A DNA stretch of 47,414 nt from Candidatus Sulfopaludibacter sp. SbA3 (GTDB taxonomy: Bacteria; Acidobacteriota; Terriglobia; Bryobacterales; Bryobacteraceae): positions 1-47,414 of the forward strand of contig CAMDED010000050.1 of assembly GCA_945893365.1 (NCBI GenBank), written 5' to 3'. The notes under the pieces were generated by a model, which did not search any database, was not told the DNA's origin, and saw nothing but the letters and a program-made list of their open reading frames with translations. Of the stretch, positions 34,386 to 42,195 are shown in pieces (positions within the stretch are counted from its first letter, which is position 1; the number at the start of each line of letters is the position of its first letter). The position numbers and the translations under genes were made by a program.

Positions 34386-37259
34386 TTACCGCGCTGACTC
34401 ACTCGAGATACGGGCGATTGGAAGGTGCTCGATCCTGCCTCGAAACCAATCCGCCGACGAGGCGGCCGACGGAAGCGTGTCGAGCGCGGGACTCAGTCTC
34501 TCAAACTCCGCGCCGCGCCGTATCCACACTTCTCCCGAATCGGGGTCTATCGTTGCGAGACGGATCCATCGATTCCCCAGGAACTCCGCCAGTTCGGGAT
34601 TCGCGGACATCACTTTCATGACCCGCTCCGGCGTCGATTCGACGGCAAACAGAATTCGTACCGGTTCATGCACCTCGACCATCTGCCACGGCAGGCCCGT
34701 CCTCAAATCGCTCGCGTGCCCGTTCATCACCCCGATCAATCCGGTCACGTTGTGCGGCAACTTGGTGCCGCAGCCGTAGCGTTCATTGTCGACAAAGGAG
34801 AAGTAGTATTCCAGGCTGATTCCGGCGCACACGGGTACGACGGCCCCCAGCAGCCGGGCCAGGGCGGAGTCGCCGGCATCCTGCGCGGCGTCATAGGAAA
34901 CCAGGAACGCCCGGCGGTCGAGGAAGAGGCCGCGCGTCAACTCCCGCCGTCCCACGATGCAAACCGCGTTGGTCGCATGCCCATACTCCGGACGCGGTTC
35001 CGAAAGGCGTTCCGCGCGGTCCTGAACGTGACGAAGCGCCCGGCCCGGGCCGCCGTAAGCGGATGCCGCTTCAAACCGGCGCACGCGTTCCTGCGCGTCT
35101 AATGCGCGCGCCGCGTCGAGAGCCACTCGCAGCCTGGAGAGTTCGGAGCGATGGCTTTCCGGTACGAATTCCAAATCGAATAGCGCGATGCCGGCATTGC
35201 AGGTGTCGTGATAGCCGCCGACAAACCAGGTGTCGCCCGGAATCTCAACGCTGCGCGCGCGCAGTCCGCGGCGAACGTCCCGGCGATTTGCCATCGCCGC
35301 AAAAACACGGCCGTTCGGCCCGCCGCGCCCCCCGCCACACGCCCCGCAGTCATGCGCCGACTCGTGCGGATTATTGAGGCTTGTCGATCCGTGGCCCAGA
35401 ATCGCAACCAGCCGCGCGAATCCGTCGCGCAGTCCCGCGTTTCCAAGAGTGCCGGCGACGCGATCGATCATTTCCTCAAGCGTAAAGCCCTGCAGCAGGC
35501 CGTTTGACGCGATATGAGCCTCGGCTTCGGATCGCGTAAACGCCAGTTCGGTCGATGGCTGCGGGATCAATCGCTTGTGCAGCGCCTTCTCCAGCCGCCC
35601 ATAGCGGCCTGGCGCGAGCACCCGCGTCACCAGCGGGAAAAGCGCCAACGGCCATAATGCGGTGGTGCTCGCCCAACCGCGCAGCAGAGTGCGCGAGGAG
35701 AGGAACGTTTGGCGCGCCATGCGGGCCCAGGCGCGGCGCCGGCTGACCCGCCGCCGATGGAGCTGCGAGTGATGGCTGCTCGGCCGCTCCCGCACGGAAT
35801 GTTGAGGCTTGACCACCACCGGGCAGAGCGCCGCTCCGTGGGCGTCGTCAATGCCGGTATACTCCATGGCCACGCCGAAGAACCCCGCCGTTCCGTGCGT
35901 CTTCACGTCCGGCGCAACCTCTTCCAAGTGCCTGCGAAGAGACTCCTCGCGTTCGTCGATGCAAAAGAATACGTCCGCGAAAGGCCGGCGGCCGCGCCCA
36001 CCCGGCATCTTATTCCGGCGATGCAGCGCCAACGGCTGAAGGACGTCCTGTTCGTGGCGGAGCTCGTACGCCAGGTGAAAAAGACGCCGGCGCTCAAGCG
36101 CGTCGAACTTTTGGATCTCACTTGCCAATCGGCGTCGCAACACGGGATTCCAAGCCGTCAGATCCCGTTCGGAGAGACCAAGCCGCCGGAGGGCGTCCCA
36201 CAGCCTGGCCGCCTTGGCCCGGCGTTCGGCCGGTCGAGAAGGCGTGGACACAGGGGTCTTGCGCCACTCGTGAAGTCCCAACGCTCCCATCCCGCGCTCT
36301 TCCAGGACGCCGACCGCGGCAACCAGCTCCAAGGTGAGGCGGACGGCCAGAAATTCCATCAATGAGCAAGGCACCCTGACATGCGGAGCCAGGCCCGGAT
36401 TCTTCTCCAGTTCGCGGACGATCCCGGCCCAGCCGGGCAACGCCAGAAGTTCGGCTGTCAGGACCCGTTCCCAATCCTCTTCCGGCACGCCCAAGCGGTC
36501 CAGCGCTTTGAGGGCGACCTCTTCCGCGTCCAGGTTCTGCTCCAGTTGAGCGCGGAACTCATCTCCCAACCGCTCCAGGTATCTCGGATACAGCGCCCAG
36601 CCCGGCGCGAGCAATGCGCGGACGGAATCGAGAAACCCGCTTTGCCGGTTCGGCATCGGCCAGTAGGCGATGCCTTGATCCAAATACACCCCGGTGAGAC
36701 GTATCAGGAGGGGGTGGATCACCTCGTCAAGGTCGATTCCAGCCAGGTGCAACAGGCCGTCCCGCGGGCGCGCCGGCGGCTGGGCGGGCACGGCTTTCAT
36801 CTCCACCAACTCAAGACAAGCGGCGAACAATCCGTGCCCGTCCGGTTCAAGAAGTCGACTTTCTTCGAGCGCCCAATCGATGGTCGCGGCATCGAAGTCG
36901 CGTTGTCCGCTAATCAGCAGCGTGCTTCGGAGTGTCCGGCGGTCGAGAGCGCCGGGCAGGATCGCCTCGTTCGCTTCCCGCTCGACCACTGCGCGCAGGT
37001 CTTCTTCGCGAATACGTCCTTTGGCCAAACCCTCGCGGTAGGCAGCCTCGCTCATGAAAGGCTCGGCGCCGTATACGCCCGACGCGGCGACCACCGCATC
37101 CTCAAACGGCAGGTGCTGAAACGCGTGCAGCGTGTTGTGGTGGATAAACACGCCGATCGGACCTTGAGACGGCAACAGGTGAGCGGCGTGCTCGACCATG
37201 TGCGCAAGTCTCGATGAACGGCTAACGGAATCCTGTGACCTGGCTGGCGCGGCTTGCAT
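34386..37259 (-). CDS. dabA: DabA-like DUF2309 (UPF0753) inorganic-carbon subunit
   Basis: 957 residues from the ATG at 37259. DUF2309/DabA couples to a membrane partner to convert CO2 to bicarbonate in one direction, raising internal inorganic carbon. The carbonic-anhydrase-like zinc site is present: Cys433 and Asp435 in VFFCIDEREESLRRH, His623 in ILGHGSTSLNNPHESAHDC and Cys638, 15 residues apart as in the characterised Halothiobacillus protein (His524/Cys539 there). The N terminus has PIGVFIHHNTLHAFQHLPFEDAV, the conserved family start. The start codon is uncertain as no good ribosome-binding site precedes it; the frame is open 41 codons further. It is the first gene of a three-gene operon and is divergent from the SulP gene. 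Confidence 0.9.
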   Translation of the reverse strand: MQAAPARSQDSVSRSSRLAHMVEHAAHLLPSQGPIGVFIHHNTLHAFQHLPFEDAVVAASGVYGAEPFMSEAAYREGLAKGRIREEDLRAVVEREANEAILPGALDRRTLRSTLLISGQRDFDAATIDWALEESRLLEPDGHGLFAACLELVEMKAVPAQPPARPRDGLLHLAGIDLDEVIHPLLIRLTGVYLDQGIAYWPMPNRQSGFLDSVRALLAPGWALYPRYLERLGDEFRAQLEQNLDAEEVALKALDRLGVPEEDWERVLTAELLALPGWAGIVRELEKNPGLAPHVRVPCSLMEFLAVRLTLELVAAVGVLEERGMGALGLHEWRKTPVSTPSRPAERRAKAARLWDALRRLGLSERDLTAWNPVLRRRLASEIQKFDALERRRLFHLAYELRHEQDVLQPLALHRRNKMPGGRGRRPFADVFFCIDEREESLRRHLEEVAPDVKTHGTAGFFGVAMEYTGIDDAHGAALCPVVVKPQHSVRERPSSHHSQLHRRRVSRRRAWARMARQTFLSSRTLLRGWASTTALWPLALFPLVTRVLAPGRYGRLEKALHKRLIPQPSTELAFTRSEAEAHIASNGLLQGFTLEEMIDRVAGTLGNAGLRDGFARLVAILGHGSTSLNNPHESAHDCGACGGGRGGPNGRVFAAMANRRDVRRGLRARSVEIPGDTWFVGGYHDTCNAGIALFDLEFVPESHRSELSRLRVALDAARALDAQERVRRFEAASAYGGPGRALRHVQDRAERLSEPRPEYGHATNAVCIVGRRELTRGLFLDRRAFLVSYDAAQDAGDSALARLLGAVVPVCAGISLEYYFSFVDNERYGCGTKLPHNVTGLIGVMNGHASDLRTGLPWQMVEVHEPVRILFAVESTPERVMKVMSANPELAEFLGNRWIRLATIDPDSGEVWIRRGAEFERLSPALDTLPSAASSADWFRGRIEHLPIARISSESAR

Positions 37260-37509
37260 AAGTTGGTTGAAGACACGGTCCCTTGCGGACGGCACACTGA
37301 ACTCGGCCTGACATACAGACCCGTAGCCGGAGGTTCGCTGGAACTTACATCCAGGATGCGGCCTTACCCCGGCAAATTGCAAGAAAAAACAGCGTCACTT
37401 ACAGAACAAGGCTACAAAGCGGACCAAATGACTCGTAGTCGATTGCCAGCCCTCTGAAATGCGTCTAACCTAATTGGTAGGCGTGGCCTGCCGCGCCGAC
37501 CTTCCAACA
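37260..37509. promoter_or_regulatory. Divergent control region between dabA and the SulP gene
   Basis: 250 bases between the start of dabA (minus) and the SulP permease (plus). It is richer in A and T than the flanks, especially 37379-37475. A TTGCCA at 37443-37448 with TCTAAC 15 bases on could be a weak promoter for the permease. No clear operator palindrome is seen. The divergent layout would allow one regulator to control both halves of the carbon island. Confidence 0.4.
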
Positions 37510-39057
37510 ATGAATCCTAACACGATTAAGCACGATTTGCTGGCGTCCGTAGTGGTATTTCTGGTTGCGCTGCCTCTCTGTCTGGGCATTGCGATCGCAT
37601 CCGGCGTGCCTCCGGCTGCGGGCTTGATTACCGGCATCATCGGCGGTATCGTCGTAGGCGCCTTGTCCGGCTGCCCATTACAGGTTAGCGGCCCGGCTGC
37701 GGGCCTTGCCGTGCTGGTCTACGAAATCGTGCAGAAGCACGGCCTCGAAAAGCTGGGTCTTATCGTATTACTCGCCGGCGTCATTCAAGTGGTAGCGGGA
37801 TTCCTGCGGGCCGGACAGGTCTTCCGGGCGATTTCACCTTCCGTGGTTTACGGAATGCTGGCCGGCATCGGAATCCTGATTTTCGGGGCGCAGTTCCATG
37901 TGATGGTGGACGACAAGCCCCGCGCGAGCGGACTCTCGAACCTGCTCACGATTCCGGAATCAATCGGAAAAGGTCTTTTTCCGATCGAGGGAGGCAGCCA
38001 TCATCTGGCTGCATACATTGGCGTCGGCACCATTGTGATTCTGATTCTATGGACCAAATTTGCGCCGAAGCAGCTAAAGTTGATCCCCGGCGCTCTGGTT
38101 GCCGTGATTGCGTCCACGGCGGTCGCCGCCGCGTTGGCGCTGCCGATCCGGTACGTCGAGCTGAGCGACAACCTGCTGGGAGGGATCCAATTCTTCCAGT
38201 TCGGCGAGCTGCCGAAGCTGTTCAGCGGCGACTTGTTTTTGCTGGCGGTCACCGTAGCGTTCGTGGCGAGCGCCGAGACCCTGTTGTCGGCCGCCGCAGT
38301 CGATCAATTGCACGGCGGCGCCAAAGCGAACTACAACCGCGAGCTGATTTCGCAAGGCGTGGGCAACGCCCTGTGTGGATTGGTGGGCTCGCTTCCGATG
38401 ACCGGAGTGATCGTTCGCAGCGCCACCAACGTGGCGGCGGGAGCCAAGACGCGCCTTTCCACGGTTCTGCATGGCGTCTGTCTCCTGGCTCTGGTCGCCG
38501 CGTTTCCGGGGCTCCTGAAAATGATCCCTACCGCCAGCCTGGCCGCGATCCTGGTCTATACCGGTTACAAGCTCGTGAACGTGCAAAACATGAAACGTCT
38601 GTTACGCTACGGCGGAGCTCCCATCGTGATCTATGCCGCCACTGTGGCGGGTATCGTGGCCACAGACTTGCTTACCGGCATATTGTTGGGCTTCACGCTC
38701 TCGATCCTCCAGGTGATTTACGCCCGAACTCACTTCAACATGCAATTGGAGCCGCACCCCAACGGCCGCCGAATAGACGTTTTCCTCAAGGGGGCCGCAA
38801 CGTTCCTCAGGCTTCCCAAGTTCGTGGACGCGCTCGATGCGATCTCTCCTGAAAAGGAAGCTCATATTCACCTGCGCGATCTGGACTACGTCGACGACGC
38901 CTGCCTCGAAGCGCTCACAAGCTGGCAGCAGCAGCGAACCCAGAAGGGGTCGGTAGCCGTGATCGAGTGGGACGAGGCGATGCGCCTTTATCGCGACAAG
39001 AATCCCTTGGGTTCCTACCAGCGGGCGGACCTGGCTGTCACGGGGTCTTCACACTAG
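37510..39057 (+). CDS. SulP-family anion permease with STAS domain, candidate bicarbonate transporter
   Basis: 515 residues. The membrane domain carries typical SLC26/SulP segments: LPLCLGIAIASGVPPAAGL, GALSGCPLQVSGPAAGLAV, VAFVASAETLLSAAAVD and GVGNALCGLVGSLPMTG followed by VIVRSATNVAAGAKT. The C-terminal STAS-like domain (about 420-505) includes HLRDLDYVDDACLEAL. The family moves sulfate, bicarbonate or other anions. Beside DabA, DabB and a beta-carbonic anhydrase, bicarbonate is the most likely cargo (as for BicA), which is inference. I chose the ATG at 37510; upstream in-frame GTG/TTG codons give no better N terminus. Confidence 0.87.
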   Translation: MNPNTIKHDLLASVVVFLVALPLCLGIAIASGVPPAAGLITGIIGGIVVGALSGCPLQVSGPAAGLAVLVYEIVQKHGLEKLGLIVLLAGVIQVVAGFLRAGQVFRAISPSVVYGMLAGIGILIFGAQFHVMVDDKPRASGLSNLLTIPESIGKGLFPIEGGSHHLAAYIGVGTIVILILWTKFAPKQLKLIPGALVAVIASTAVAAALALPIRYVELSDNLLGGIQFFQFGELPKLFSGDLFLLAVTVAFVASAETLLSAAAVDQLHGGAKANYNRELISQGVGNALCGLVGSLPMTGVIVRSATNVAAGAKTRLSTVLHGVCLLALVAAFPGLLKMIPTASLAAILVYTGYKLVNVQNMKRLLRYGGAPIVIYAATVAGIVATDLLTGILLGFTLSILQVIYARTHFNMQLEPHPNGRRIDVFLKGAATFLRLPKFVDALDAISPEKEAHIHLRDLDYVDDACLEALTSWQQQRTQKGSVAVIEWDEAMRLYRDKNPLGSYQRADLAVTGSSH

Positions 39058-39138
39058 TCCCGGAATGCGCGCTCGCCTTCGGGTATCCTGCCGGCTCACC
39101 GCTCCGGCTCCATTAGCCTGCACCGAAAGGATTGTTCC

Positions 39139-39954
39139 ATGTCCGCACTTTCCATCTCCACGATCCTGATGCCTGTCGATTTCTCGGCGAGGTCCGACGA
39201 AGCGGCCCGCTATGCCGGCCGCCTGGCCGGACATTTCAAGGCCCAGCTGGTTCTCCTGCATGTTCTCGAGCCGCCCCATATCGAGTTCGCCATGGTGGAG
39301 CTGCCGGACTTCCTCGATCGCCTCGCCACGGCCCAGTTCGAGACCGCCCAGAGGCGGTTGGAACGCTTTGCGTCAGCCGATCTCGAAGGGATCGCGGTTG
39401 TCCGCAAGGTCGCTCAGGGAAGCCCGGCCGAGGAGATTTTGGCGCAGGCGGAGAGCGTCGATCTGGTCGTCATGCCGACGCAAGGCCGCGGCCGCTTTCG
39501 TGAATTCATCATCGGATCGGTGACCGCGAAGGTGCTCCACGATTGCCAACGTCCCGTGCTCACCGGCGTCCACCTGTCGGAGAACCGCGATCTTCCGGAC
39601 TGGCAGGTAAAGAACGTTCTATGCGCGATCGATTTTGGACCGGAGAGCGAGAATGTGCTGAAGTGGGGCGCGGGCCTGGCGAGCGAGTTCGGCGCCACCG
39701 TGGCCGTCGTGCATGCCGATTCCGATCCCGGCGCCGGGCGGGGATTGGCCGGAGCCATTCATGCGGCCGGCCTTGAGGCAACCGCGCTTGTCGCCCCGGG
39801 AGAGCCGCACAAAGTGGTCGTCGAAACCGCGCGGCAAGCCGGAGCCGACCTGGTGATTATCGGCCGGGGCTCGAACACGGGAACCTTGGGCAGGCTGCGC
39901 GCGCAAGCCTATGAGATTGTGAGGAAGTCGCCGTGTCCCGTGCTTAGTGTTTGA
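39139..39954 (+). CDS. Tandem universal stress protein (UspA fold)
   Basis: 271 residues with two Usp domains. The first spans about 5-140 (ILMPVDFSARSDEAARYAGRLA; end VVMPTQGRGRFREFIIGSVTAKVL). The second spans about 155-270 (VLCAIDFGPESENVLKWGAGLA; LVIIGRGSNTGTLGRLRAQAYEIV). The first keeps the ATP-binding G-x2-G-x9-GS pattern in part; the second is shorter and more divergent. Universal stress proteins often accompany transporters and bind ATP or cAMP to regulate them. It lies 81 bases after the SulP gene on the same strand, so a shared transcript is likely. AAAGGA about 9 bases upstream supports the start. Confidence 0.9.
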   Translation: MSALSISTILMPVDFSARSDEAARYAGRLAGHFKAQLVLLHVLEPPHIEFAMVELPDFLDRLATAQFETAQRRLERFASADLEGIAVVRKVAQGSPAEEILAQAESVDLVVMPTQGRGRFREFIIGSVTAKVLHDCQRPVLTGVHLSENRDLPDWQVKNVLCAIDFGPESENVLKWGAGLASEFGATVAVVHADSDPGAGRGLAGAIHAAGLEATALVAPGEPHKVVVETARQAGADLVIIGRGSNTGTLGRLRAQAYEIVRKSPCPVLSV

Positions 39955-40190
39955 CGATTCCGCGGCGGCGTGGTCCGCGCGCCCGAACGGCAACTCCTCT
40001 GCCTAACCGCCCAACGCGACTCCGGTCCGAAGTTAGCGGTTCGCCGGCGTCCCACTTGCCGTCGGCCCGAAACTGAACCTGGCAAACGACCGGACTTCGA
40101 CCCGCCCAGCGCGGAGGGCCGACCGATTTCGATTTCTCCGCCGCACCGATCGGCCGCGCGTTGCAATGGCGCTTCGTCCGGGGGCCCGGC

Positions 40191-40949
40191 CTATTTACCG
40201 AACGGGAAGCTGGAGAAAACGGCCACCTGGAGGGTGTGATTGGATTCGCGAATGGAGCTGTTCCTCCGCGCCAGAATCTGATTCATGTACCCCACTTCGA
40301 TCTTTCCGGGTTTCCCAAGACTGTACCCGAGCGCGGCGTAGGCGCGGTTCTGGTCGAAGACGCCCGCGCCGTGCCGGGGCGCGAAGTTGACGAAGATCTC
40401 GTCGTAGAATGCCGCATACCAGTTCTGCCGCTTACCCGTCCGTCCAAGGGGCGCCTCGGCTTTATGAAACTGCCTGTACCGGTTCTGATATCGCCAGGAA
40501 TCCACCTTCACGGCGCCATCGCCGCCGGGCAACACTTGGCCGATGAACCTCTGTTCCAGCCGGAACCGGTGCTGCAGGCGGACGCCGCCGGCCTTCTGTC
40601 TTACTAACACTTGCTGATAAATGCGGTGCTCGGGGAACGGATATCTGCCGGGAAAGTCCCCATAGGGATGAGTCTTTACGTAGGCGTAGCCGAGCGTGAG
40701 CATCGCGCTTTGGTTGAGCTCGTAGTTGACTCCGGGCCGGAGCAAAAGTTGCTGCCATCGTGTGGCGACGTCGTGCCGACGCCATTGGCCTTCGAGGTGC
40801 GCGCCCCACCTGCCGCGAACGGGATGGTCGCCGAAGTACATGTACCAGCCGTGGCGATTTGTGTCCCACACTCTGCCGGCGGCGCTTTGTCCACCGGCGC
40901 TTCCGGTGGCCAGGAAAAGAGCGGCTATTATGATCGGCGTCCCCTTCAT
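40191..40949 (-). CDS. DUF2490 outer-membrane beta-barrel protein
   Basis: 252 residues. The signal peptide is PIIIAALFLATGSAGGQ. The mature chain is a run of amphipathic strands: WGAHLEGQWRRHDV, LRPGVNYELNQSAMLTLGYAYV, GVRLQHRFRLEQRFIG and IEVGYMNQILARRN, and it ends in a C-terminal beta strand (LQVAVFSSF). This pattern matches DUF2490, small outer-membrane barrels of unknown function. It is on the minus strand 65 bases after the beta-carbonic anhydrase gene (same strand, downstream), so cotranscription is possible and a pore role for the island is conceivable. Confidence 0.82.
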   Translation of the reverse strand: MKGTPIIIAALFLATGSAGGQSAAGRVWDTNRHGWYMYFGDHPVRGRWGAHLEGQWRRHDVATRWQQLLLRPGVNYELNQSAMLTLGYAYVKTHPYGDFPGRYPFPEHRIYQQVLVRQKAGGVRLQHRFRLEQRFIGQVLPGGDGAVKVDSWRYQNRYRQFHKAEAPLGRTGKRQNWYAAFYDEIFVNFAPRHGAGVFDQNRAYAALGYSLGKPGKIEVGYMNQILARRNSSIRESNHTLQVAVFSSFPFGK

Positions 40950-41014
40950 TCACACACTCAGGCCGAAGCGTCCCTCAGCCGGCCCGCCGCGGTTTCCCAC
41001 CGGCGCTCCGAATC

Positions 41015-41674
41015 TCAACTCGCCAGCCGGACGCCGGTATGCCCACGAGCGGGCTCCGTCTCGTCGATTGGAATAAAAGATCCTCGCGCCGGATTGAACT
41101 CCTTCACTTCTCCGGATGCGATGTCGTATGTCCAGCCGTGGAGAGTCAGCGCCCCCTTCGCCAGTCTGGCCGCAACCGAAGGATGCGTGCGCAGGTTATC
41201 CATCTGCGCCCGCACATTCGCCTCGATCAACGCGTTGAGCCGCTCCTCGCCGCTGAGGTGCGAATGGTTTTCCTCAACCACAAACCGGGCGCTCTCGCCG
41301 TAGCGCAGCCAGGCGGACACCGACGGCATGTGGGCTACGTGCCGCGGATTCAACAGCGCCTTCATCGCCCCGCAGTCCGAGTGGCCGCAAATGACGATGT
41401 CTTTCACCCCCAAACCGAGGACGGCATACTCGATCGTAGCGGAAACGCCTCCGACTACGTCCCCGTACGCCGGCACTATGTTGCCGGCGTTGCGGCAGAT
41501 GAAGATGTCCCCCGGCTTAGTCTGCGTGAGCAAGCAGGGATCGATGCGCGAGTCGCTGCATGTGAGGAATAGCGCCTCGGGATTCTGGCCCCCTGCCAGC
41601 GACTCAAACAGATCGCGGTTCCTGGGGAATACCTCGTGTTGAAACTTGGCGAGACCCGCCCTGACTTTCTTCAT
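41015..41674 (-). CDS. Beta-class carbonic anhydrase
   Basis: 219 residues. Zinc ligands Cys39 (in LTCSDSRIDP), His98 and Cys101 (in VICGHSDCGAM) are intact, as is the Asp41-Arg43 dyad. RNAGNIVPAYGD and GGVSATIEYAVLGLGV are typical of clade-B beta enzymes. It interconverts CO2 and bicarbonate in the cytoplasm; no signal peptide is visible. Lying beside a Dab-like operon and SulP permease it would equilibrate the imported pool for carboxylases, although a cytosolic anhydrase would also let CO2 leak unless regulated. Upstream is a 520-base gene-free stretch, so it probably has its own promoter. Confidence 0.95.
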   Translation of the reverse strand: MKKVRAGLAKFQHEVFPRNRDLFESLAGGQNPEALFLTCSDSRIDPCLLTQTKPGDIFICRNAGNIVPAYGDVVGGVSATIEYAVLGLGVKDIVICGHSDCGAMKALLNPRHVAHMPSVSAWLRYGESARFVVEENHSHLSGEERLNALIEANVRAQMDNLRTHPSVAARLAKGALTLHGWTYDIASGEVKEFNPARGSFIPIDETEPARGHTGVRLAS

Positions 41675-42195
41675 TCTCGATTCTACTCCTTCTCGGACGC
41701 GACTGTGCCTTCAGGCGCTCGCGCCATGCAAGGCTCCTGATGCCGGACGGGCCGCCGGCTCGACGGAAAACGATTGACGACGTTCGCGGCGAAGTTACCC
41801 GCCCGAAAGCGGATCGCCGTATCGCTGGAGTGAGCGAGCCTCTACTCCGGAAGGCGGCTCCTCAATACCTTTATGCCCGGCCGGCGTGGGCCCTCGGGCA
41901 ACACTGCCGGAGATCACTTACCACTGAGTAAGCGTTTGTGTGTATCTCCATGTCTTAATGTTATGTCAGGAGCAACAGATCTACAAATAGATTGTTTCGA
42001 TGCTATACCTCGAAATAACCGATGGATCCTGCGCGCCGGCCGCTTAAAGCGAGCCGCGCCCCCGGATCTCATCCAAGCTGCGCTTCGAGACCGCAACGCC
42101 GGTCATCCCGGCAATCGGGCCGGTGAGGCGCTCATAGCGACGGAAGCGGGTGGCTCGACTGCCTCGGCAGCTTCCCGCTTCGCCGCTGTCCGCGA
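41675..42195. other. Gene-free stretch with AT-rich patch and small palindrome
   Basis: No supported gene. Bases 41930-42015 are unusually AT-rich for this window and include the palindrome ATCTA-CAAA-TAGAT (41979-41992), which could be an operator or hairpin. The patch lies about 260 bases before the beta-carbonic anhydrase start, so it could be a control region for it, or a scar of inserted DNA. Short frames here lack family features. Confidence 0.4.
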
